Shown here piece by piece: positions 46,817 to 57,999 of a stretch of 64,000 bases of DNA (the first letter of the stretch is position 1; every line of letters starts with the position of its first letter). The position numbers were made by a program, and so were the translations under genes. Source of the DNA: Phragmites australis (taxonomy: Eukaryota; Streptophyta; Magnoliopsida; Poales; Poaceae); assembly GCF_958298935.1 (NCBI RefSeq), contig NC_084932.1, forward strand, positions 14,797,501 through 14,861,500, read 5' to 3'. The notes beneath the pieces were generated by a model. It saw only the letters and a list, made by a program, of their open reading frames with translations, ran no database searches and was not told where the DNA came from.

Positions 46817-47139
46817 TACGGGACGGGACATTACAACACCATGCCGTCCCATGACCCTGCTCGCCGAAAGAGTGCTTAGCGAAGGAAAATACTCAAGTGA
46901 GCATCATTAAATGAGACTTGACTGGTTATGTGAGTATCTGCCCTACGATCTGCAAGGGCTGGTCGTAGGATCTCCAATTGCGACCAAGGGACTGGTCGCA
47001 TGAGCCCCGCCCTGGTCGCGTGGTGAGACTGTGGTATTAAAAATATCCATAGCTGACTGACATTTGGTTGTGTGGGGTCCCCTTGTCCGGGCACCCCCTA
47101 GCCCATTACATCGACAGCCAGCTACTTCTCGCTCACCAT
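46817..47139. other. Unassigned sequence left of the Copia-3 fragment
   Basis: This contains 'gactggtcgc' phrases in both halves, loosely similar to Tat-type LTR sequence. No gene was recognised. Confidence 0.3.
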
Positions 47140-48263
47140 GGCAAACTCGTTCCAAAGGGTCTCACATACTAGGTCCATGACCCACCAGTGGCCCTCAGGA
47201 CTTCTTTGCTCCAGCCCAGCCAGGAATGCCAATCACACTTTTTTTCTTGTTTACCTTCATGATCTTACTCACTACTTGTGGAATTTTCCATTCAAACTAA
47301 AATCTGACACTATTTATCACCTTGCAACATTTTCATGCATGTGTCCACCCAATTCAACAGTCACATCCAACACATTCAATGTGATAATGGCTATGAATTT
47401 GACAACACTACATCATGGTCCTTTATGGGCGCACATGGCATCCAGCTTCGACTATTTTTTCATCACACCTCCCAGCAAAATGGCAAGGCTGAACGCATCA
47501 TTCGCTCCATCAATAACCGCATGTGCACACTACTTTTTCAAGCATCCCTCCCTCATTCCTATTGGGCCAAAGCTCTTCACATAGCCACCTATTTTCTCAA
47601 TAGACTTCCCATTAAAACACTCAACCACTCCACCCCGCACCAAAAGCTCTTCGGTTCACCTCCCTCCTATGATCACCTTTGCGATTTTGGTTGTTGGTGC
47701 CACCCTAAATTATTTGCCACCATCCCTGACAAACTTGCACCTCGCTCCGTCAAATGAATTTTTCTTTGGTATCCCCATAATCACAAAGGATATCGCTACC
47801 TCAATCTAGACACCAACTATGTCATTATCTCTCACCATGTTACTTTTGTTGAGCATTCTTTTCCTTATGCCATGAACTCTACTCCTCTGGTCACCACATA
47901 TTCCTTCCTCAAGGATCCTGTCATTTTGCTTGCCGCGGCTCCTTCCTTAGCTGCAGTGACTTCCCCACCAACTAATGTGGCCTCGATGCCATCTTCTCAA
48001 TTTCTAGGTACTACTATTGTGACTCATGATGCATTTGCCAATCTACAACCGATCGTACAAGAAGCCAGTCCACCTGAGATTGCTGCACAGGAGGCAGGCA
48101 CACAAGAGGTTAGCTAGTGAGAATCATGTAGGCGCACATGTCCCAACTGCACTGGCCCCTCCCTCTCTACAAGATGGTCCTGCTAGCTCTTGCTACCAGC
48201 CCACATCAATGATGCGTCAGGCTTCATCTATGGTTGCACCACCACCAGTCCAAAACTAGCCCC
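47140..48263 (+). pseudogene. Copia-3 (Ale/Retrofit-type) integrase fragment, left part
   Basis: Broken frames give the integrase core: VYLHDLTHYLWNFPFKLKSD (about 47250), then in another frame IQCDNGYEFDN (about 47370) and SQQNGKAERIIRSIN (about 47470), followed by YWAKALHIATYFLNRLP. The C-terminal part includes FGSPPSYDHLCDFGC and, after a shift near 47757, KGYRYLNLDTNYVIISHHV. A Pro/Ala/Ser-rich linker follows to 48263, where CACTA-2 begins. The continuation of the same protein lies at 58000-58334. There are no LTRs in view. Confidence 0.85.
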
Positions 48264-48395
48264 CAAATACTACTAAAGCTATTTTTTGAGACACTTAGAT
48301 TTCATTTCTATAGACGGTTTATATGAAAAACTGCATTTGTACTAGGCTATGGCCCCGTATAGTCGTGAACCACCTGTGGAAACTAATTTCCACAT
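48264..48395 (+). repeat. CACTA-2 left terminal fragment
   Basis: About 130 bases with 'tctatagacggttt' and 'ccacctgtggaaa', the same motifs as at 57040-57970. Everything between here and the 3' end of the transposase gene is missing, so a deletion accompanied or followed the Copia-2 insertion. Confidence 0.7.
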
Positions 48396-49598
48396 TGAAA
48401 GGGCATCTAGGCCCCTTATGTGGGTTTTGGCTAATTGATGAAAAACGATTAAGGGACTAATGAGTTTACTGAGGTTATGGATAGGTTTTAAGTTCCTTTG
48501 GAGAAGTTAAACGATGTTGGCGTCCCTCAAAAAGAATAGAGAAGTAGTATGTAGTTACTCAATAGGCTTTAGTTCCTTTTATTGTTGAAATTGAGTTTAG
48601 GAATGTCGTACTATCAAGAGGGATACGTAATGATAGTCTTGATGATGTCTCAGTTCTCAAAGTATTCTTTTAGAATCAAAATTTGAGAGACACAATCACC
48701 CACGGACACTGGGAAAAAAGGAAGTGTTGTCTGAACCCGGAGTCTCCGGGTTAGCCCGGATACTCCAGATTCGGGTGTCTTGCCCGGAGTCTTTAGGTAG
48801 AGCTCCGGGATGGGGCTCTCGGTTTGGTTTTATTTTTTTATCCTGGAGTCTCCGTGTTGGTCCGGATACTCTGAGTTCTGGAGCATCCGGACCTTCCCGG
48901 CAGACTCCAGACTTTGCTTTCGGTTGTGTGCTAAGTGTTACCTGGAGTGTGAGATTAAGTGCTAGATAGCTTAAATCCCATCCTTGAGCACTTGAGTTCA
49001 TTGCTGATCCTTTGATTTGCATTCTTTACTCTTGTAGCTTTGAGCACCTAGACGGTTGGCGAAGCTCGGAGAGCACCCAAGCTTGTGGAGTGCCCCGGGA
49101 AGTTTGTATTACCCTTCGATTTGGCTAAGCAATCCTAGCTCGATCTTTGTGGTCGCTTGGGTGAGGAAAGGGTTGAAAGAAACCAGACTCTTTGTGAGCT
49201 CCTCAACGGAGATGTAGGCACTTCTTTGTGGAGTGGCCGAACTTTAGAAATAAATCTTTGCCACCTTTACTTTCTTGCATTTCCTTTGTTCTAGTTGAAT
49301 TTGAGCAATTTGCTCCGATCTACTTGCTCATGAGTTTGTGGCTGTAGGTTGTTGGTGAAAAGATCTTTAGATATCTCTTACAACCTATGGTAACTCATAG
49401 ATCAATCTAGACTTGCTTAAGTTTCCTTGATTTTGATGTCCATGTATAGGTCGTATAATCCGGGTGAACTCGGACACTCCAGACCCCGAAGTATCTAGAT
49501 TGAATCAGAGTATCCGGGTACTATTTAATCTACTGCGAAGTTTTTAATTTTCAGGAAACATCTATTCACCCCCCTCTAGGTGACATCAAGTACTTTCA
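48396..49598 (+). repeat. Copia-2 5' LTR, internally deleted
   Basis: This 1203-bp LTR starts TGAAAGGGCATC and ends 'tactttca'. Compared with the 3' LTR, about 200 bases are absent at about 48948 ('cctggagtgtgagatt'). They include the TATA box present at 55596. It carries CCGGAGTCTCCGG-type modules at 48736-48900. Confidence 0.85.
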
Positions 49599-49600
49599 AT

Positions 49601-49613
49601 TGGTATCAGACCC
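49601..49613 (+). other. Copia-2 primer binding site
   Basis: TGGTATCAGACCC lies two bases after the 5' LTR. It matches the initiator tRNA-Met complement at the first ten positions, and one base differs (G to C). Confidence 0.8.
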
Positions 49614-49652
49614 TAACCTCATACAAGGCTTCACCGCTTGGAGGATTTGAAG

Positions 49653-50860
49653 ATGTCAACATCCGGGGAGAAAGGTGTGGGAAGCCCAAAAAGTCTGAAG
49701 GATGATATTTCAACATCGGGTAATGGTAAAGACAAGGGAGCTACAATTGAATTCAATTTGAAAAATTAAATGCTTCAAATTCATATATTTTTGTGCCTTC
49801 CAAGCGTGTACCATATTTTGATGGTACACATTATGCCGCTTGGAGGCACAAAATGAGATTATATCTAATATCTCTTCATCCAAGTATTTGGAAGATTGTT
49901 AACATAGGTTTTGAGTTTCCAGATGGAAACAATGAGCTCACCTCCGATCAAGAGCAAAACCTACACCGCAATGCACAAGCCACAAGTGTGTTACTTGGCG
50001 CCTTAAGCCCCGAGGAGTTTAACAAGGTTGATGGGCTTGAGGAGGCCATAATGATATGGGACACACTTCAAGTCACACATGAAGGCACCACAAGTGTGAG
50101 GGAATCAAATATTAAGTTGCTTGAAGGTAAATTGGGAAGATTTGTTATGGAGGATGATGAAACCCCCAAGCCATGTACGACCGGATGATGGTGCTAGTGA
50201 ACAAAATTAGAGGGCTTAGAAGTGAAGAGCTTGATGATCACAAGGTGGTGAGAAGATTGCTTAGGGCATTTGCACTAAGGAACCCCACCTTGGTCACACT
50301 CATCCTAGATAGAAAGGATTACAAGAGGCACACACCAAGTGATGTACTTGGGGGGATTCTTGCTCATGAGCTTATGGAGGAGGAAGCAAATGAAGTCAAA
50401 AATCTTGTCAAGCAAAGCTCCACCTCCAAGAACAAAGAAGTTGCATTCAAGGCAAGCAAGAGCAAGCAAGTTGTAGAATCAAGCTTAAGTGAATAGGAAA
50501 GCTCATATGATGAAGAGATAGCCTTCTTTGTAAGAAAATTCAAGAAATTCATGAAGAAGGGTGGCTATAGCAAGTACAAGAGGGATATGCCCAAGAGAAG
50601 AATATCCAAGAGGGCTTGCTATGAGTGTGGCAAAGTTGGTCACTTCATCATCGAGTGTCTTAATAAGAAGAACAAGGATAAGGAAGGAAAGAAGAACAAG
50701 TTTTTCAAAAAGGACAAGTACAAGACCAACAAGAAGAAATATTTGGGCCAAGCTCACATTGGTGAAGAGTGGGATTCCAACTCTGACTCTGACTCCAATG
50801 ATGAAGGAGTTGCCACCATCGTCACGTGCCTCTACACCGACAAAGTTACTTTTTGGTGAC
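49653..50860 (+). pseudogene. Copia-2 gag remnant with CCHC knuckle
   Basis: It starts MSTSGEKGVGSPKSLKDD at 49653 and stops early. The frame then shifts to 49793, where the gag core reads YFDGTHYAAWRHKM, LHPSIWKIV, NAQATSVLLGALSPEEFNKV and IWDTLQVTHEGTTSVRESN. A shift near 50170 leads to LRAFALRNPTLVTLI and, after another stop, a knuckle CYECGKVGHFIIEC at about 50620-50661, with a Lys-rich tail. Gag would form the particle; this copy is broken at three or more places. Confidence 0.85.
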
Positions 50861-51817
50861 ATAAGCGACGACGACACTCCCAAGTGTTTCATGGCGAAAG
50901 GGTGAAAGGTAAAATCACAATCCAAGCTCCTAGATAGTGATAGTGATTGTGAAAGCATGCTTAAAGGTTTAGCAAAAATGCCATGTCTAAAATAAAAGGA
51001 ACTAATGGAAACAATAGAGAGTCAAGAGGAGATCCTTGAGAAGCAAGAAGACTTGCTCATCCTTGAAAAGAAGAGAAACCTTAAACTTGAGGAGATCATT
51101 GCTGAAGAGAAGGAGAAAGTTGAGAGATTGACCAAAGATCTTAAGTTGGCCAATACCTCAATTGCTAGTCTTGAGGGTAGCAACTCTACACTTCAAGAGA
51201 AATTATCATGTTAGGATGAAACTCATAAAACTCTTGAAGTGAAAATTGATGCCCTTAAAAATAGCTCATCCAACTCTAAAGATGCAAACTTTCTCTCTAG
51301 TGTTTTCACTAGCAATGGTTGCTCTTGTTGTTACAATATCGATATAAATGCTTGTGCTACTAATGCTTAATCTTTGCAAGCATTGCAAAAGGAGAATAAG
51401 AGGCTCAATGCCTTGGTTAAATATGGATGCATCAAAACATACAAATTCAAGGATGCACTATACAAGACCATTGAGGCCAAAGATAACAAGCAAAAGAGAG
51501 GTCCTGGATTTGATATGTATACAAGCAAGCCTAGTGAGCGTGTTGTGATCAATGGCAAGGAGTGCCTCAAGTTCATCAAGGGAGGCAAGCAAGATGATCA
51601 CACCGCTCAAGCAAAGCAATCCAAGGGCCATGCATCTCAACCCACTTTTTATGCTTCTTATGGGCTTAAGAGAAACCATCATGGTAAAGTGATTTCTCTA
51701 TATATTGGTACTCGCACAAAAGATAGAGTTGTGAAAAGGAATGTGTGGTTACCTAAAGTGCTTGTGACTAATATGAAAGGACTCAAACAAATTTGGGTAC
51801 CTAAAACTAAAGCTTAA
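50861..51817 (+). pseudogene. Copia-2 coiled-coil spacer
   Basis: The stretch 51005-51214 is strongly heptad-like (ILEKQEDLLILEKKRN; EEIIAEEKEKVERL) and ends at a TAG. About 51318-51362 has a Cys cluster (GCSCCYN...NAC). Bases 51374-51817 are open, and basic towards the end, leading to the protease. This is the same layout as the Copia-1 spacer. Function is unknown. Confidence 0.65.
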
Positions 51818-51839
51818 ACTTATTTTGTAGGCGTATTCC

Positions 51840-53476
51840 TCCGGTGGATCAAGTTGGGTGCTTGATAGCGGTTGCACCAATTATATGACCGGAGAGAAGG
51901 AAATGTTCTCATCATTTGAGGAAAATGAAGGCTCTCGTGAAAATATTATTTTTGGTGATGATGGGAAAGGAGAGGTAATCGGCTTAGGTAAAATTGCTAT
52001 TTCTAATGATCATTCTATCTCAAATGTCTTGTTAGTCAAATATCTTAATTACAACTTGTTGTCCGTGTCACAACTTTGTGAGATGGACTACAATTATCTT
52101 TTTACTAATGAGTGTGTGATCGTCTTTAGAAGGGAAGACGCCTCAATAGTTTTCACCGGTCGGTTGAAGGGTAAACTCTATCTTGTTGATTTTTCAATGG
52201 ATGAAGTGAGGCCTAAGACTTGCTTGATCGCTAAGTCTAGTATGGGTTGGTTATGGCACCGTCGACTAGCCCATGTTGGCATGAGGAATTTGTCTAAACA
52301 TCTAAAAGGGGAGCACATACTAGGACTAACAAATATTTTTGTTGAGAAAGATAGGATTTGTAGTGCATATCAAGCGGGCAAGCAAATTGGAGCTCCTCAC
52401 CCCGCCAAGAATGTGATGACGACCACAAGGCTATTGGAACTCCTTCACATGGACCTATTTGGACCAATAGCCTACATAAGCATTGGCAATAACAAATATA
52501 GTTTGGTTATTATTGATGACTATTCTCAGTTTACTTGGGTATTCTTTTTGCATGACAAAAGTGAAACACAATTCATACTCAAGAAATTTGTGAGAAGAGC
52601 TCAAAACGAATTTGATGTGAAGATCGAGAGGATGAGAAGCGACAATGGAAGCGAATTCAAGAATACACAAGTTGAAGAATTCCTTGATGAAGAAGGGATC
52701 AAGTATGAGTTCTTGGCACCCTACTCCTCTCAACAAAATAGGGTTGTTGAGAGAAAGAATAGGACTCTCATAGAGTCGGCAAGGACAATGCTTGATAAAT
52801 ACAAGATTTCGGATCAATTTTGGGCAGAGGTCGTCAACACCGCGTGTCATACCATCAGCCGGTTGTATCTCCACAAGATCTTGAAGAAGACCGCTTATGA
52901 GCTTTTAACCACTAAGCCTAATGTTTCATACTTTAGAGTTTTGGTAGCAAATGTTTTATTCTAAATAAGAAAGTAAGAAGTTCCAAATTTTCTCCTAAAG
53001 TAGATGAAGGTTTTTTGCTTGGTTATGGATCAAATGTCTACACCTACCGTGTTTTCAACAAAATCACCGGTTCTGTTGAAATTGCGCGTGACGTGATATT
53101 TTTGATGAATCTAATGGCTCCCAAGTGGCACAAGTTGATCCCAACGGGAGATGAAGAAATTGCAAGTGAGGTGATAAAGAAGATGGCAATAGCTGAAATC
53201 AAGCCTCAAGAATCTCAAGAGCAACAAATGGCCAATAATGATCAAGCTCAACCATCTTCATCTACTCAAGTGGAGCCATCAACATCAACTCAAGATCAAG
53301 GTCAAAATCTAGTACAAGATCAAGATCAAGCTCATGATGACTCCAATAAATTTCTTATTGATGATGAAGTGGAAGACATTCAACCTCAATCCCAAGTGCC
53401 ACACCCAAGAGTTCATCAAAGTGTCCAAAGAGATCACCCCGCTGATAATATCATTGGTGATATTCAAAAGGGGTAA
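51840..53476 (+). pseudogene. Copia-2 protease and integrase
   Basis: The protease site WVLDSGCTNYMTG is at about 51855. The pre-integrase LWHRRLAHVGMRNLSKH is at about 52250. The integrase core has D in HMDLFGP (about 52447), D in RSDNGSEF (about 52636) and E in VVERKNRTL (about 52744). The frame is open from 51858 to 52964 and is lost there (VFG...-type region); the C-terminal part continues in another frame at 53015-53476 with YRVFNKITGSVEIARDV. An acidic Gln/Ser-rich linker to RT follows. The active-site residues of this integrase are intact, although the polyprotein is not. Confidence 0.88.
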
Positions 53477-53559
53477 CTACTCATTCTAGAATTGCAAATT
53501 TTTATGAATATTACTCTTTTATCTTCTCTTTGGAACCTTTGAAGGTAGATGATGCACTT

Positions 53560-54450
53560 GGAGATCCGGATTAGGTGATGACCATGCAAGAAGAGCTTAA
53601 CAATTTCAAGAGACATGAAGTATGGTCGTTGGTGGAAATGCCCAATCAAAATGTGATTGGCACCAAATGGGTCTTTTGCAACAAACAAGATGAGAATAAG
53701 ATCGTGATAAGGAACATGGCAATGTTGGTTGCTCAAGGATTCACACAAATTGAAGGTTTGAATTTTGGTGAGACTTATGCTCCTGTAGCTAGGCTTAAGT
53801 CAATTCGAATATTAGCCTATGCTACTCACCATGATTTCAACCTATAACAAATAGATGTGAAGAGCACATTTCTCAATGGACCAATCTCCAAATTTGTGTA
53901 TGTGGATCAACCACCGGGATTTGAAGATCCCAAGTATCCTCAAAATGTTTATAAACTCCATAAGGCGCTCTATGGGCTTAAGTAAGCACCTAGAGCATGG
54001 TATGAATATCTTAGGGATTTTCTTGTCAAAAAAGGCTTTGAAATAGGTAAAGCCGATACTACTCTTGTCACTAAGAAAGTTGATAATGATTTATTTGTTT
54101 GCCAAATATATGTCAATGATATTATATTTGGTTCTATTAATCAACTCTTTTATGAGGAATTTAGTATGATCATGACGAAAAGATTTGAGATGTCAATGAT
54201 GGGAGAGTTGAAGTTCTTTCTTGGATTTCAAATTAAACAACTCAAGGAAGACACATTTATATGTCAAACCAAGTACATTAAAGACATGCTCAAGAAGTTT
54301 GACATGGAGAATGCCAAACCCATCAAGACACCTATGCAAAAAAATGGACAGCTTGATCTCAAGGAAGATGACAAGGCCGTGGATCAAAAGGTATATTACT
54401 CTATAATTGGTTCTCTACTTCACCTTTTTGTGCATCTAGGCCCAATATTA
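53560..54450 (+). pseudogene. Copia-2 reverse transcriptase, catalytic site changed
   Basis: RT runs in one frame from 53575 (MQEELNNFKRHEVW, IGTKWVF, YAPVARLKSIRIL), with two stops of CAA-to-TAA type (FNL*QIDVK at about 53846; GLK*APRAW at about 53983). The usual YVDD is YVND at 54109-54120; the Asn codon is 54115-54117. EMSMMGELKFFLGFQI and MENAKPIKTPM follow. After about 54440 the reading frame runs into unrelated sequence, so RNase H is missing. Confidence 0.85.
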
Positions 54451-54955
54451 TGCTTAGTGTGTGCATATCTTTTTCTTCTGCTCCAACCTGGAGTCTCCGG
54501 GTTGGCCAGGAGTCTCCAGGTTTGTCAGTGTCCTATCTCCTGTTTCAACTCTAAATCATTATCATTTCTTTGGACATGTAAGACCTATGTAATAATTTGT
54601 GTTGAACTTTGTGGTGGTGTGCTAGTAGTCAAACCTTTAAATTTGTAAGACAATATTTGTGTTAGTTAGATGCTATGAGTTGTTTGACTTGTAATGTTTG
54701 TCTCTTTCTTTCTTATATTTTGTGATATATCTTGCCATATGCATCACGTATCATCATGTTCACTCACTTGCACCCCATGGATGCTAGGATATAGGGGAAG
54801 CTCTTGCAAAAATTCTTTTAAATATGTGTATTTGATTTCAAAATCAAATTTCAATCAATGCGCAAATTTAGGGTGAGCTCAACATATATCTTAGAATTTA
54901 AAATCTTTATTTAAATTAGCTTATGTAAGCTTTAATAGTGTTGTCATCAATCACC
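54451..54955 (+). other. Copia-2 region between RT and PPT
   Basis: RNase H is absent. The stretch 54480-54535 ('ctggagtctccgggttggcc') resembles the modules of the Copia-2 LTR. The remainder is AT-rich 3' noncoding sequence. A deletion or template-switch product is likely. Confidence 0.5.
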
Positions 54956-54968
54956 AAAAAGGGAGAGA
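54956..54968 (+). other. Copia-2 polypurine tract
   Basis: AAAAAGGGAGAGA lies one base before the 3' LTR. Confidence 0.85.
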
Positions 54969-54969
54969 T

Positions 54970-56373
54970 TAAAAGTGCATCCAAGCCCCCTATGTGGGTT
55001 TTGGCTAATTGATGACAAACGATTAATGGACTAATGAGTTTACCGAGTTATGAACAGGTTCTAAGTCCCTTTGGAGAAGTTAAATGACATTGGCGTCCCT
55101 CAAAAATAATATAGAAGTGGCATGTTGTTACTCAATAGGCTTTAATTCTTTTTTTTTTTGTTGAAATTGAGTTTAGGAATGTCATACTATCAAGAGGGAT
55201 GCGTAATCATAGTCTTGATGATGTCTCATTTTTCAAAGTATCCATTTAGAACCAAAAATTAAGAGACATAATCACCCACGAACACCAAAAAAAAAGGAAG
55301 TGTTGTCTGAACCTGGAGTCTTCGGGTTAGCCCGGATACTCTGCATTCTAGTGTCTTGCTCGGAGTCTCCGGGTAGAGCTCTGGGACGGGGCTCTCGGTT
55401 TGGTTTTATTTTTTTACCCCGGAGTCTCTGGGTTGGTCTGGATACTCTGGGTTCTGAAGCATCCGGACCTTCCGGGCAGGTTTCGGACTGTGCTTTCGGC
55501 TGAGTGCTAAGTGTTACCTGGAGTCTCCAAGTAAACCCAGATACTCCAGGTCAATTTAGAAAACACTGTAACAGCTAGTTTTTTGAGAGGGTGGTTATAA
55601 ATACCCTCTCACCTCATTCTTTATTTGCTACTGTAAAACTCGTGAACAAACTCATTCATTGTCATTCAATAGCCCTCCTAACTCCTCTAGAGCTTTGATT
55701 CTTGCAAGATTTGAGGATTATGGTTGGGAGAGTGAGATTAAGTTCTAGAGAGCTTAAATCCCATCCTTGAGCACTTGAGTTCATCACCAAGAATTTGATT
55801 TGCATTCTTTACTCTTGGAGCTTTGAGCTCCTAGACGGTTGGCGTCAACCGGAGAGCACCCAAGCTTGTGGAGTGCCTTGAGAAGTTTGTATTACCCATC
55901 GATTTGAGTAACCAACCATAACTTGATCTTTGTGGTCGTTTGGGTGAGGAAAGGGTTGAAAGAAACCTGGCTCTTTGTGAGCTCCTCAACGGAGACATAG
56001 GCACTTCTTTGTGGAGTGGCCGAACTTCGGGAATAAATCTTTGTCTCCTTTACTTTCTTGCATTTCCTTTGTTCTAGTTGAATTTGAGCGATTTGCTCCA
56101 ATCTACTTGCTTGTGAGTTTGTGGCTACAGGCTGTTGGTGAAAAGATCTTTAGGCATCTCTTAGAACCTGTGGTAACTCATAGATCAATCTAGACTTGCT
56201 TAAGTTTCCTTGATTTCAAAATTCCTGTATAGGCCAAATAATTCGGGTGAATTTGGATACTCCGAGCCCCGGAGTATCCAGATTGAACCGGATTATACGA
56301 GTACTGTTTAATCTGCTGCGAAGTTTTTAATTTTCAGGAAACGCCTATTCAGCCCCCTCCTTCTAGGCGACAT
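54970..56373 (+). repeat. Copia-2 3' LTR
   Basis: About 1404 bp. It starts TAAAAGTGCATCC, so the terminal TG has become TA. It keeps the TATA region lost from the 5' LTR. The last bases of the 5' LTR ('tactttca') are not found here, and transposase coding of CACTA-2 follows directly. Confidence 0.83.
55596..55603 (+). promoter_or_regulatory. Candidate TATA box in Copia-2 3' LTR
   Basis: TATAAATA lies after 'gggtggt' and before a C/T-rich stretch, the usual LTR promoter layout. The 5' LTR has lost this part. Confidence 0.6.
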
Positions 56374-56760
56374 CCAAATCTACAGATCCCTGTCTTTCGA
56401 TGCAAATGGGTCAAACACCTAAATGGTGTGACGGTGTACAACTACGGGTTCACAACTGTCGACCTCAATATTGTAGGCCATAAAGATAACCCGTGTATAC
56501 TCGCTGATCATATCGCACATGTTTTCTATATAACTGACCGCTCGAATGAAAAGAAGTATGTAGTTGTTGCTGGAAAATAAAGAATTATCGAAGTTGAGAA
56601 TGTGGAGGATAAGGAAAAATAGAATCAGTTTTATAACGTTCCGCCTTTCGAAGGTCCAGAAAAGATCAAACTTGTAGAAGCAACTCTCAATAGATCTGTG
56701 ATTCTCTACATGCGCCTTGATAGTGTAGGAAAAACAGTTCAAGGTAAATAGTGACATGTT
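56374..56760 (+). pseudogene. CACTA-2 transposase C-terminal fragment (DUF4216)
   Basis: The fragment reads IPVFRCKWVKHLNGV, then YGFTTVDLNIVGHKDNPC and AHVFYITDRSNEKKYVVV, and meets TAA (about 56578) where relatives have Gln. It then continues RIIEVENVED before further stops. This is the DUF4216 end of a TNP2-type transposase, the same domain as 4190-4585 in CACTA-1 but clearly different in sequence. The rest of the gene is missing. Confidence 0.82.
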
Positions 56761-57482
56761 ATGCAAATTATTTTGCAATGTGTCAGAACCTGAAATTTAT
56801 ATAAATTTAGAATAAGCTTTAATTTATATAGATGACTTGTATGCATGATGTAAGAATTTGCTTTAATTTATATTGAGGGTATGTATGGAGTAATAATACG
56901 CTTTAATTTATATTTAGGACATGTATTAACTAAGAAGCTTAATATGTAATAGAAGAATATTTCCTGGAAAAAATAAAAAAATAATCAGTGCTAGTTCTAA
57001 GTAAAAATCGGCACTGATACGTTTCCACAGGTAGCTGACCTAAGAAACCGTCTGTGGAAATGTATTTCCATAGACGGTTCACCTAAGGATCCACCTATGA
57101 AAAGTGTAGGGAAAACAGTTCAAGGTAAATAGTGACATGTTATGCAAATTATTTTGCAATGTGTCAGAACCTGAAATTTGTATAAATTTAGAATAAGCTT
57201 TAATTTATATCGATGACTTGTATGCATGATATAAAAATACGCTTTAATTTATATTGAGGGTGTGTATGGACTAATAATACGCTTTAATTTATATTTAGGA
57301 CATGTATTAACTAAGAAGCTTAATATGTAATAGAAGAATATTTCCTAAAAAAATAGAAAAATAATCAGTGCTGGTTCTAAGTAAAAACCGGCACTGATAC
57401 GTTTCCACAGGCAGTTGACCTAAGAAACCGTATGTGTAAATGTATTTCCATAGACGGTTCACCTAAGGATCCACCTGTGGAA
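56721..57482. repeat. 381-bp tandem duplication at the CACTA-2 3' end
   Basis: 'aaaacagttcaagg' occurs at 56731 and 57112, and the copies match nearly base for base through 'cctaaggatccacct'. The unit spans the end of the transposase frame, an AT-rich part, and a subterminal hairpin. Confidence 0.9.
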
Positions 57483-57990
57483 ATCATTTTCACAGTCAGT
57501 TTCTTATGTGAATCGCCTGTGAAAATGCATTTTTTTATGGTTTCTTAGGTCAACCGTCTATAGAAATGCATTCGATATATATTTCCACGTGAGGCCCCGA
57601 AAACCCTAGCCATTAACAAAATTTGCCCACGCCATGAGGCTACCCAAGTTAACCACGCCCTCTCCCTCCGTCCGCAACGCTCTCTGCCTCTGGCATCCGT
57701 TCCGCCGACGTCTGCCATCGTACGCTCTCCCTCCCCATTGAGGAGGGCTACCCCGCGACACCGCCGCCCCCAACGAGGTGGGGCCACCCTACGGTCCCTT
57801 AAGAGAACCGTCTATAAAAAGCTATTTTCACAAGTGGTTCACTTAAGAGAACTATATGTGAAAAACTATTTCCACAGATGATTTATTTTGCGCATATGGA
57901 TATCATTCATTTTCACAGGCCTTCGATCGCAGGCGGTTACTCTAAATGCTTGTGAAAACCAGTTATGGACCACCTCTGGAAATAGTTTAT
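57048..57990. repeat. CACTA-2 right subterminal repeats and hairpins
   Basis: Repeats of 'ccgtctgtggaaa', 'tttccatagacggtt' and 'ccacctgtggaaa' occur in both orientations. The pair at about 57049-57078 is a near-perfect inverted repeat around 'tgta'. A GC-rich block at 57590-57790 interrupts the array and has no recognised gene. Confidence 0.75.
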
Positions 57991-57999
57991 ATAGTAGTG

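Larger units (their letters stand above)
48396..56373 (+). mobile_element. Copia LTR retrotransposon, SIRE/Maximus-like (Copia-2)
   Basis: LTRs lie at 48396-49598 and 54970-56373, with PBS, PPT and the Copia order gag, spacer, protease, integrase, RT. The gag words resemble Opie/SIRE-type elements. There are many stops and frameshifts, a catalytic change in RT, and no RNase H. No 5-bp duplication is seen: the 3' LTR lacks the last bases of the 5' copy, so the right edge was probably trimmed. Confidence 0.85.
48264..57999 (+). mobile_element. CACTA transposon (CACTA-2), split by Copia-2
   Basis: The left end is CAAATACTACTAAAGC, and the right end is TATATAGTAGTG at 57988-57999. The complement of the right end, CACTACTATATAAAC, matches the left end apart from a few bases. 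CCC flanks both ends (48261-48263, 58000-58002), as expected for a 3-bp CACTA duplication if the left end is at 48264. Subterminal repeats of 'ccacctgtggaaa' type occur at both sides. A piece of transposase coding remains at the right of Copia-2. The host sequence on both sides is Copia-3 in matching register. Confidence 0.75.
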
